Shown here in pieces: positions 1 through 6,692 of a stretch of DNA of 10,967 nucleotides. The first letter of the stretch is position 1. Every line of letters starts with the position of its first letter. The translations under genes and the position numbers were made by a program. Under the pieces are notes generated by a model, which saw nothing but the letters and a program-made list of their open reading frames with translations, had not been told where the DNA came from and did no database searches. Source of the DNA: Pseudopedobacter saltans (GTDB lineage Bacteria > Bacteroidota > Bacteroidia > Chitinophagales > Chitinophagaceae); NCBI GenBank assembly GCA_003241175.1, contig QFOI01000085.1:1-10967 (forward strand). The letters are read 5' to 3'.

Positions 1-685
1 AAGCTTTTCCAACTTCCGCACCAAAACCATTTACAATATTCAAAACACCTTTTGGCAAAACTTCACCAATCAATTCAGCAAAAACCAAAATACTCACTGG
101 TGTTTGTTCTGCTGGTTTCAATACAACACAGTTACCTGCAGCCAACGCTGGCGCTAGTTTCCATGCTGCCATCAACAATGGGAAATTCCAAGGAATAATC
201 TGACCAACTACACCTAATGGTTCGTGGATAATCAAAGACAATGTATTGGCATCCAACTCGTTTGCTGATCCTTCTTCCGCACGGATCACACTCGCGAAAT
301 AACGGAAATGATCTGCTACCAAAGGTAAATCCGCATTCAAAGTTTCACGTATAGGTTTACCGTTGTCAACTGTTTCAACCGCCGCTAATTTCTCAATGTT
401 TTTTTCAACAACCTCAGCGATTTTCAACAAAAGGTTGCTTCTTTCCGTAACGGAAGTATTTGCCCATTGTTTTTTCACTTTGTAAGCGGCATCCAATGCC
501 AATTCAATATCTTCTTTGGATGAGCGAGGAACTTTACTAATAATAGAGCCGTCAATCGGCGATGTATTTTCGAAATAAGCACCCTTCACTGGAGCAACCC
601 ATTCACCACCAATATAGTTTTCGTACTGAGGCTTAAACGTAGGTCTATCGACCAATGTACCGCTTTTCTTAACTGCTGTTTCCAT
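1..685 (-). CDS. Aldehyde dehydrogenase, NAD(P)-dependent (partial, C-terminus off the left edge)
   Basis: This is the N-terminal 228 residues of an aldehyde dehydrogenase, which oxidises an aldehyde to the carboxylic acid with NAD(P)+ in the cytoplasm. Reading from the ATG at 685, the protein has the typical ALDH opening (YIGGEWV at about 24-30), VDNGKP at 106-111, the conserved PWNFPL motif at 165-170 (N167 is the oxyanion Asn), and cofactor-binding VVLKPAEQTP at 187-196 with K190. The catalytic Glu and Cys of the family would fall beyond the window. The style resembles the ExaC/AldB/AcoD-type acetaldehyde or alcohol-pathway ALDHs, but substrate cannot be told from this half. It is divergent from an AraC-type regulator, which probably controls it. 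The reading frame is open to the left edge with no stop; base 1 is left over as part of the next codon. Confidence 0.93.
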   Translation of the reverse strand, partial: METAVKKSGTLVDRPTFKPQYENYIGGEWVAPVKGAYFENTSPIDGSIISKVPRSSKEDIELALDAAYKVKKQWANTSVTERSNLLLKIAEVVEKNIEKLAAVETVDNGKPIRETLNADLPLVADHFRYFASVIRAEEGSANELDANTLSLIIHEPLGVVGQIIPWNFPLLMAAWKLAPALAAGNCVVLKPAEQTPVSILVFAELIGEVLPKGVLNIVNGFGAEVGKA

Positions 686-896
686 AATTCTTAGATTTAA
701 AAATCGTTAGTGATTGGGCTAAATTGATATTTTTTTCTGCCGCTTTACTATACTATTGTCTAGTTTTTATGTACAATAATATCAAAATACAAACACACGT
801 TAGTTTTTGGTAAAAAATCGTTAATTCATTTATTTTTTTGGTAAGAATGTTTCGAATTTACCTTAAATTACGTGTGCAAAATAAAAATGGTAATTT
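686..896. promoter_or_regulatory. Divergent control region between aldehyde dehydrogenase and AraC regulator
   Basis: This 211-base AT-rich gap lies between two divergent starts (ALDH at 685, regulator at 897), so it must hold both promoters. I see no exact match to the Bacteroidota TTTG / TAnnTTTG promoter on either strand. It does contain several short direct repeats: AAAAATCGTTA at 699-709 and 813-823, TAGTTTTT at 761-768 and 801-808, and TTTTTGGTAA at 804-813 and 835-844. The last pair is spaced 31 bases apart, close to three helical turns, as expected for half-sites of an AraC-type dimer. Operator function is inference. Confidence 0.5.
804..844 (+). repeat. Direct repeat pair TTTTTGGTAA, candidate AraC-type operator
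   Basis: Two identical 10-base copies lie at 804-813 and 835-844, 31 bases start to start. They sit 53-93 bases before the ATG of the AraC-family gene. T-rich sequence can produce such repeats by chance, but GGTAA makes the copies less trivial than a plain T run. Binding by the adjacent regulator is a guess from position and spacing. Confidence 0.35.
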
Positions 897-1823
897 ATGT
901 CCGTGCTCTCAAAACATATAGCCACTCGTGCAGAAAGAACTGTAAAAGAAGTCGTAGAAGATAGGAATGTTGTGCAATTTGGAAAGGGAGAACTCAGCAT
1001 CTATGAAACTCGAGCTCAGGCCAATGATTTTGCCTTGGAGTTCAACAGTTTTGCCTTGACTGCAATGATTCAAGGCAAAAAGATTATGCATCTGGAAGGG
1101 TACAATTCATTTGAATATTTCCCAGATGAATTGACCATCGTTCCCTCCCATCAAAAAATGCTGATCGATTTCCCGGAAGCAACGGCAAGTAACCCAACAA
1201 GATGTATTGCTTTGGTCATAGATGATTTGTTATTAAAGAGCACGATAGAATCCATCAATGAACAGTCTCCCAGGATCTCTGTTGAAGAAGACTGGGCGGT
1301 TGACACAGAAAAGCTGCATTTCAATGCATCCAAAGAGATATTGGGAACGCTGACTCGACTTGCATCACTTGGTCAAGAGCAAGATGTGCTGTCAAGAACA
1401 GTATTGTCAGAGTTGACGTTAAGGGAATTGATTGTTCGGTTAATGCAATCGCAAGCACAACACAAGGTTTCGGAATATCTTTTAGGGAAAAAAAACATTT
1501 CCAGTAAATTCTCCGCAGTCACACATTTCATCAAGGAAAACATTACGGAGAAAATAGATATTGACAAACTATCCTCTCTTGCCTATATGAGTAAGGCCAA
1601 TTTTTTCAAGGCTTTCAAAAAAGAATTTGGCATCACACCAGTTGAACTTATCACTAAAGAAAGAATCAAACTAGCCAAAAAAAATCTCCTTGACCCTTCC
1701 GCATCGATAACAGACGTTTGTTACGCTTCGGGGTTCAACAATCTAAGCCATTTCTTTCGTTTGTTTAAAAAACATGAGGGCATTACACCTAAACTATTCA
1801 AACATAGAATACCATCCTCCTAA
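897..1823 (+). CDS. AraC-family transcriptional regulator
   Basis: This is a 308-residue DNA-binding regulator. The C-terminal ~100 residues form the double helix-turn-helix of the AraC/XylS family: first HTH around 222-245 (IDKLSSLAYMSKANFFKAF) and second around 270-293, including ASGFNNLSHFFRLFKK, followed by the usual GITP and a short basic tail. Residues about 20-180 resemble the AraC N-terminal sensor domain (type PF06719), including a segment with MIQGKKIMHLEG around 57-68 where the family usually has an IVQG-like strand. The length is normal. It is transcribed away from the aldehyde dehydrogenase, a common arrangement in which the regulator switches on the enzyme in response to an alcohol or aldehyde; the effector is not known. 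The ATG at 897 is the first start in frame and no Shine-Dalgarno precedes it, as is normal in this phylum. Confidence 0.92.
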   Translation: MSVLSKHIATRAERTVKEVVEDRNVVQFGKGELSIYETRAQANDFALEFNSFALTAMIQGKKIMHLEGYNSFEYFPDELTIVPSHQKMLIDFPEATASNPTRCIALVIDDLLLKSTIESINEQSPRISVEEDWAVDTEKLHFNASKEILGTLTRLASLGQEQDVLSRTVLSELTLRELIVRLMQSQAQHKVSEYLLGKKNISSKFSAVTHFIKENITEKIDIDKLSSLAYMSKANFFKAFKKEFGITPVELITKERIKLAKKNLLDPSASITDVCYASGFNNLSHFFRLFKKHEGITPKLFKHRIPSS

Positions 1824-1891
1824 AGCAAGTTTTCTTAAAATGATTGGATGTATTAATTTTGACGCATTGTAGATTTTTAACACTCCATCTT

Positions 1892-2566
1892 TTGAAAAAA
1901 ATCATTATTGCTATTGATGGCTTTTCATCTTGCGGCAAAAGTACGTTGGCTAAACAATTGGCTAAAGACCTCAATTACATCTTTATCGATACAGGTGCCA
2001 TGTACAGAGCTATCACCTTATATTTCATAAGAAAAGGAATAGACGCGACGCAAAAAGAAACTATACTGTCTGAAGTGGACAATATCCACCTTTCATTTGC
2101 CTATGATGAAGAATTAGGGGTCAATGCCATATTTCTCAATGGTGAAAACGTAGAAAAAGAGATTCGAGAAATGCGTGTTAGCAATCAGGTGAGTCCATTC
2201 GCCACGATCGCAGAAGTTCGTCATCTCGCCGTTGAACAACAGCAACGTATGGGAAAAGAAAAAGGTTTAGTGATGGACGGTCGTGATATTGGTACAGTAG
2301 TTTTCCCCAATGCCGAACTAAAAATTTTTATGACGGCATCACCAGCAGTACGTATAGAAAGACGTTTCAAAGAAATGCAAGTCACCAATCCCAATATTAC
2401 CAAAGAAGAAGTTAGAAAAAACCTCGAAGAGCGTGACTATATCGATTCTCATCGAGAAGTCAGTCCTCTTAGACAGGCTGAAGATGCACGTGTATTGGAC
2501 AATTCTAACATGACAAGAGAGGAGCAATTGGATTTGGTAAAGAGTTGGGTGGAGGAATTGGGATAA
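1892..2566 (+). CDS. cmk: Cytidylate kinase (CMP/dCMP kinase), TTG start proposed
   Basis: It phosphorylates CMP and dCMP to the diphosphates using ATP, feeding CTP and dCTP pools in the cytoplasm. From the proposed TTG at 1892 the protein is 224 residues, the usual cmk length. It opens directly with the first beta strand (KKIIIAIDG) and P-loop GFSSCGKST at 10-18. DTGAMYR follows at 33-39, DGRDIGT at 129-135 and RDYIDSHRE at 181-189, all cytidylate kinase hallmarks for CMP binding and the lid. An ATG at 1844 in the same frame would add 16 residues (MDVLILTHCRFLTLHL) that do not look like any cmk N-terminus, so I prefer the TTG. The gene follows the AraC gene by 68 bases on the same strand with no visible terminator between them, so some read-through is possible, but there is no functional link. 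Confidence 0.93.
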   Translation: MKKIIIAIDGFSSCGKSTLAKQLAKDLNYIFIDTGAMYRAITLYFIRKGIDATQKETILSEVDNIHLSFAYDEELGVNAIFLNGENVEKEIREMRVSNQVSPFATIAEVRHLAVEQQQRMGKEKGLVMDGRDIGTVVFPNAELKIFMTASPAVRIERRFKEMQVTNPNITKEEVRKNLEERDYIDSHREVSPLRQAEDARVLDNSNMTREEQLDLVKSWVEELG

Positions 2567-2602
2567 TTTGTTGAAATATCATATATCTAGGAATATGACA
2601 CA

Positions 2603-3281
2603 CTATTTATCCAAAGAAGAATTAATTTCTTTAATCATTTCAATAAATCTTTCTGCTCTCAAATCTTTAAATGAAGGATATTTTCTAACCAACTTACTAT
2701 CCATTTAAACGGGCCATCTAACCAAACCATATAATAACCTTGTAACTGTTCATTTAGGAGTTTTTTGTCGATTTTATTAATGTGAGAATTTTCAATTCTT
2801 CGAAATGTAGAGAGATATAATGAAGCCATTTGCAAGGAGTGATTACATTCCTTTATTGTTCCGAAGACAAGATACGATTGCTGAACTTTAATTATCGATG
2901 ATATTTGTGAGAAATAACTGTTGTAGCCAGATAAAATAATAGTCTCATTGCCCTTAGTTTGATTCGAATGACAATTTTCAAAAGACTTATTCATTTGGTC
3001 AAACAAAGACATTATGAATTGTATTTCTGAAGATTCTTTAGCATATTGATTTGCAATTTGCTGACTTGTAAATGCCAAGTAAACAAACAGAATAGAAACC
3101 AACCCAACAAATGGAGAAAGAAAATTATTTAACGTCCCACTAATTTTTCCAGCAGAATCTGTTGTAAAATTCGTCCATGCTAAAAAACTAGGTTGTTGAA
3201 ACAAATAGATAAAAAATAAAATAATAAATATTATTAAAATACAAATAAGTATATAAACTTTTGTGCTAATAGTTTTCTCAT
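2603..3281 (-). pseudogene. Broken gene for a two-helix membrane protein, abortive-infection-like (uncertain)
   Basis: The longest uninterrupted piece (3204 down to 2659, TTG start, 181 residues) is only the middle of the apparent gene. Upstream the same frame stays open to 3312 and encodes a strongly hydrophobic helix (ILICILIIFIILFFIYLF), but has no ATG, GTG or TTG. An ATG at 3281-3279 followed by AGA AAA lies one base out of frame; one extra A in that A run gives MRKTISTKVY joined to the helix. At the other end, one extra A near 2694-2697 (GTAAG to GTAAAG) moves the frame into a polar tail (KLVRKYPSFKDLRAERF, then about 13 residues) ending at TAG 2605-2603. Repaired, the protein would be about 226 residues: helix 1 at about 9-28, a GTLNNFLSPFVG-type turn, helix 2, then a mostly helical cytoplasmic part. 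The layout recalls putative phage abortive-infection membrane proteins (AbiC-like); this is weak. It is either a decayed gene or carries two homopolymer sequencing errors. The region is visibly more AT-rich than its neighbours, hinting at transfer. Confidence 0.55.
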
Positions 3282-3330
3282 GATTTAAATATATGAAAAT
3301 AAAGATATGATTTTAATATTCACAAATAAC

Positions 3331-3358
3331 AATAGCCGTCCCATATTGGACGGCTATT
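3331..3358 (-). terminator. Hairpin terminator after lon
   Basis: AATAGCCGTCC (3331-3341) pairs perfectly with GGACGGCTATT (3348-3358) around a 6-base loop, a GC-rich 11-bp stem in AT-rich surroundings. It lies 20 bases past the lon stop and is followed on the minus strand by a modest T-rich stretch (TTATTTGTG). It separates lon from the broken membrane-protein gene downstream on the same strand. Confidence 0.75.
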
Positions 3359-3378
3359 ATAGTCGCATTATATCAAAA

Positions 3379-5796
3379 CTACTTCTTCTTTTTTTCCAAG
3401 GCAATATCCAAAACTTCATTCATCGTTTTGACGAAATGGAATTTCAATCCTTTTATATAGTCTTTTTCGATTTCGTTGATGTCTTTTTGGTTTTTTTCAC
3501 AAAGGATAATTTCTTTCAAACCAGCTCTTTTTGCAGCAAGGATTTTTTCCTTGATTCCACCAACAGGTAAAACCTGACCACGCAAAGTAATTTCACCCGT
3601 CATTGCTAAATAAGGACGAACCGCTCTTCCTGTAAAGGCAGACGTCAAGGCACTTAACATAGTAATACCCGCACTTGGTCCATCTTTTGGTGTGGCTCCT
3701 TCCGGCACGTGAATATGAATGTTTTTAGTTTCGAATTCTTTTGGATCGATACCAATCTCTTTGGCATGACCTTTTAGATAGGATAGTGCAGTAATAGCAC
3801 TTTCTTTCATCACGTCACCAAGATTGCCAGTTAGTTTCAATTCACCTTTACCTTCACTCAACAATGATTCTATGAACAAAATATCACCACCTACATAAGT
3901 CCAAGCTAATCCAACCGCAACACCAGGCATATGCACCTCATTATACAAGTCGTTACTATAAATAGCCGGCCCCAACAAAGTTTCTAAATCTTCTTCTGTT
4001 ATGGTTGGTTTCACTTCACCTAAAATTGCATAGTCTTTAGCAACTTTACGCATTAGTGATGCTAATTGGCGATCCAGTTCACGAACGCCGCTTTCTCGTG
4101 TATAGTTCTGAATTAATTTTTCCAAAACCTTATCAGAAACTTTGATAGTCACTTTTTTCAAACCATGTGCTTCTTTTTCTTTTGGTAAAAGGAATTTTTT
4201 GGCTATCATGATTTTCTCTTCAATGGCATAACCACTCAGATCAATAATTTCCAAACGATCACGTAAAGCAGGCTGTATATCCTTTAAACTATTAGCCGTA
4301 GCTATAAACAAAACCTTACTCAAGTCATATTCCAACTCCAAATAGTTGTCGTAAAAAGTACTGTTTTGTTCCGGATCCAAAACCTCCAACATAGCGGAAG
4401 AAGGATCTCCTTTATAGTCGCTACCTAGTTTATCTATCTCATCCAATATCATGACCGGATTGGAACTTTTTACCTTGGATAAATTTTGTAAAATACGTCC
4501 CGGCATCGCACCAATATAGGTTTTACGGTGTCCGCGGATTTCGCTTTCGTCATGAACACCACCCAAACTAAGACGTGTGTATTTACGTCCAATAGCGCGA
4601 GCGATGCTTTTGCCTAGTGAGGTTTTACCGATACCCGGAGGTCCCACAAAGCATAGTATTGGGCTTTTAAGATCTCCTTTTAGTTTCAATACAGCTAGGT
4701 ATTCCAATATTCTTTCCTTGATTTTTTTCATACCAAAATGGTCTTTATCCAAAACCTTTTGTGCATTGGTCAAATCATAGTTATCTTCCGTTACCTCATC
4801 CCAAGGCAGATCAAGCAATAGCTCGATATGGTTGTATGTCACAGAATAATCTGGCGTGGAAGGATTCATTCTTTCCAATTTTTCCACATCCGCATCAAAC
4901 ATTTCTTTAGCGGCTGCTGGCCATTTTTTTTCCTCTGCTTTTTTGCGAAGGTTTTTTATTTCTTTAGAATTAGAATCACCGCCTTCCAATTCTTCTTTGA
5001 TACTTTTAAGTTGTTGCTGTAAGAAATATTCTTTTTGCTGCTTGTCTATTTCAATACGAGCTTTGTTGGTTACTTTATTTTTTAGTTCTACAAACTGCAA
5101 TTCTTTTTGCAATAAAGCAATTAGAGCCTCCGCACGTATCTGTAAATTGCCTTCTTCCAGCATCGCTTGCTTTTCACCCAATTCATTGTTGAGATTACTA
5201 CTTACGAAGTTGATAAGAAAACTAGGATTTTCTATATTTTTTAATATCAAAGAGGCCTCTTGTGGCATATTGGGAGTCATCTGTATGATCTGTCCAGCAC
5301 TCTCTTTGATGCTACCCATCAAGGCATCGAATTGTTCGGTCTGAGGAACGATATCATCTTCCAGAACTTTGATATCAGCTTTAAAAAATGGATTTTCCTG
5401 TGTTATTCTTTCAAGGGAAAAACGACGTTTACCTTGGATGATTACCGTAGTGCCACCATCAGGCATTTTTATAAGTTTGACAATTTTCGCTACAGTTCCT
5501 ATCGCACAAAGATCCTCTGGGGAAGGCTCTTCCACATTCATAGATTTCTGTGCGATAACGCCAATCAATTTGTCTCCTTTATTAGCTTCATTAACAGCTT
5601 CAATACTCTTGTCACGACCTACTGTTATCGGAATGACAACTCCAGGAAACAATACTGTATTGCGCAAAGGAAGAATGCCAATATTATCAGGAATAACCAA
5701 ATCTTTATCGTTGTCCGCATCATTTTCATTGATTGGAATGATTGGCAAAAATTCATGTTCGCCATCTGATGCATCGAAAAACTTCTTTTTATACAT
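3379..5796 (-). CDS. lon: Lon ATP-dependent serine protease
   Basis: This is an 805-residue AAA+ protease that unfolds and degrades damaged and short-lived regulatory proteins in the cytoplasm. Domains in order: acidic N-terminal extension (about 1-38, typical of Bacteroidota Lon); substrate-binding LON domain from ILPLRNTVLFPG (41-52) to about 240; a helical linker rich in Gln/Lys/Glu (about 240-310); and the AAA+ module with Walker A GPPGIGKTS (385-393) and Walker B VMILDEID (448-455). The C-terminal protease domain has the catalytic Ser in KDGPSAG (S708) and the catalytic Lys in GGIKEK (K751), the same 43-residue spacing as S679/K722 of E. coli Lon. All key residues are present, so it should be active. 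The tail is EKKKK. It is a single gene with its own terminator. The divergent neighbour rsmE starts 182 bases away; a 7-3-7 imperfect palindrome sits just before the lon start. Confidence 0.98.
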   Translation of the reverse strand: MYKKKFFDASDGEHEFLPIIPINENDADNDKDLVIPDNIGILPLRNTVLFPGVVIPITVGRDKSIEAVNEANKGDKLIGVIAQKSMNVEEPSPEDLCAIGTVAKIVKLIKMPDGGTTVIIQGKRRFSLERITQENPFFKADIKVLEDDIVPQTEQFDALMGSIKESAGQIIQMTPNMPQEASLILKNIENPSFLINFVSSNLNNELGEKQAMLEEGNLQIRAEALIALLQKELQFVELKNKVTNKARIEIDKQQKEYFLQQQLKSIKEELEGGDSNSKEIKNLRKKAEEKKWPAAAKEMFDADVEKLERMNPSTPDYSVTYNHIELLLDLPWDEVTEDNYDLTNAQKVLDKDHFGMKKIKERILEYLAVLKLKGDLKSPILCFVGPPGIGKTSLGKSIARAIGRKYTRLSLGGVHDESEIRGHRKTYIGAMPGRILQNLSKVKSSNPVMILDEIDKLGSDYKGDPSSAMLEVLDPEQNSTFYDNYLELEYDLSKVLFIATANSLKDIQPALRDRLEIIDLSGYAIEEKIMIAKKFLLPKEKEAHGLKKVTIKVSDKVLEKLIQNYTRESGVRELDRQLASLMRKVAKDYAILGEVKPTITEEDLETLLGPAIYSNDLYNEVHMPGVAVGLAWTYVGGDILFIESLLSEGKGELKLTGNLGDVMKESAITALSYLKGHAKEIGIDPKEFETKNIHIHVPEGATPKDGPSAGITMLSALTSAFTGRAVRPYLAMTGEITLRGQVLPVGGIKEKILAAKRAGLKEIILCEKNQKDINEIEKDYIKGLKFHFVKTMNEVLDIALEKKKK

Positions 5797-5810
5797 ATAT
5801 ATCTTTTACT

Positions 5811-5827
5811 TGCGACAAAATGTCACA
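5811..5827. promoter_or_regulatory. Imperfect palindrome just upstream of lon
   Basis: TGCGACA-AAA-TGTCACA is an inverted repeat with one mismatch, 15 bases before the lon ATG (5796). Its place in the short lon leader suits an operator for a dimeric repressor or a small mRNA structure. It does not match the CIRCE or HAIR heat-shock operators I know. Function is unproven and chance is possible. Confidence 0.3.
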
Positions 5828-5978
5828 CTATATTCAACGTGATTATATCAAAAAACACTTATCCCCTATTGTCCAATTAAAATGCCAAAGCAACAATTCA
5901 CATTTATCAAGTACATTATGTCATATTTCTATTTGCAGAAACTGAAATATCTTCGCAACGGAATATTTTTAGCTATAT

Positions 5979-6692
5979 ATGCAGTTACCATATTTTTTTG
6001 AACCATTATTGCAGGCGGACGACACTTTTTATACCCTTTCTGAAAGCACTAGCAAACATTGTGTGCAGGTACTACGTATGCAGATGGGAAGCCAACTTCT
6101 TCTGACGAACGGAAATGGTTTGTTGGCAACAGTCACATTGACTGCACCACACAAAACAAAAGCACAAGTCAAACTGGATACGATACAACAACAGGAACGT
6201 TCCACACGAAAAACTTGCATTGGTATTGGTTTATTAAAAAACAATACCAGATTGGACTGGTTTTTGGAAAAAGCTACGGAACTAGGCATTACAGAAATCA
6301 TTCCCATGATGACAGAACATACGGAAAAAAATCATTTTAGGCAGGATCGTGCGACAGCGGTATTGGCAGCAGCAATGATTCAAAGTCAACAAAGTTTTAT
6401 CCCAACCTTACACGAACCGATACCTTACCATCGAGTTATCGAGGAATCCACCTACCAACAAAAATTAATCGCTCATTGCGAACAAACACCCAAAACAGAA
6501 TTGTCTCAAATCAACATACAGAATGAAGTCCAACTATTGATAGGCCCTGAGGGCGATTTTTCAACAAATGAAATATCTTTAGCAGAACAAAAAGGATTTT
6601 CTCCTGTAGGACTTGGAACAAATCGACTCAGAACAGAAACCGCAGGTATAACAGGTGCGGTCTTGCTAACCCTAAAGAATAATAATATATGA
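5979..6692 (+). CDS. rsmE: 16S rRNA m3U1498 methyltransferase RsmE
   Basis: It methylates N3 of U1498 in 16S rRNA using S-adenosylmethionine and acts on the assembled 30S subunit. The 237-residue protein has an N-terminal PUA-like RNA-binding part (about 1-70, including HCVQVLRMQMG at 27-37) and a C-terminal SPOUT (trefoil-knot) domain. The SAM-binding knot signatures are LLIGPEGDFS (186-195) and LGTNRLRTETA (212-222). The middle has FLEKATELGITEIIPM (95-110), the usual RsmE stretch, and MIQSQQSFIPTLHEPI (133-148) where many relatives have an EQS/GR motif; the QSQQS version is what I recall from Bacteroidota. The ATG at 5979 gives the usual MQLPYFFEP opening. Its last four bases overlap the start of the next gene (ATGA), so translation of the two is probably coupled. 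Confidence 0.96.
   Translation: MQLPYFFEPLLQADDTFYTLSESTSKHCVQVLRMQMGSQLLLTNGNGLLATVTLTAPHKTKAQVKLDTIQQQERSTRKTCIGIGLLKNNTRLDWFLEKATELGITEIIPMMTEHTEKNHFRQDRATAVLAAAMIQSQQSFIPTLHEPIPYHRVIEESTYQQKLIAHCEQTPKTELSQINIQNEVQLLIGPEGDFSTNEISLAEQKGFSPVGLGTNRLRTETAGITGAVLLTLKNNNI

Noticed and set aside
2579..2598. Inverted repeat TCATAT ... ATATGA after cmk as a terminator
   Set aside because: The stem is only 6 bp of almost pure A/T with an 8-base loop and no T run; too weak to call.
3234..3281. Small 15-residue open frame MRKLLAQKFIYLFVF as a separate leader peptide
   Set aside because: Better explained as the true start of the broken membrane-protein gene read one base out of frame.
4856..5842. Several plus-strand open frames of 157-169 residues opposite lon
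   Set aside because: They are antisense shadows of the lon coding sequence, rich in Ser/Phe/Cys runs, with no recognisable domains.
5928..5935. TCTATTTG before rsmE as a Bacteroidota -7 box (TAnnTTTG)
   Set aside because: It has one mismatch and no convincing TTTG about 19-21 bases upstream; in AT-rich DNA this is expected by chance.
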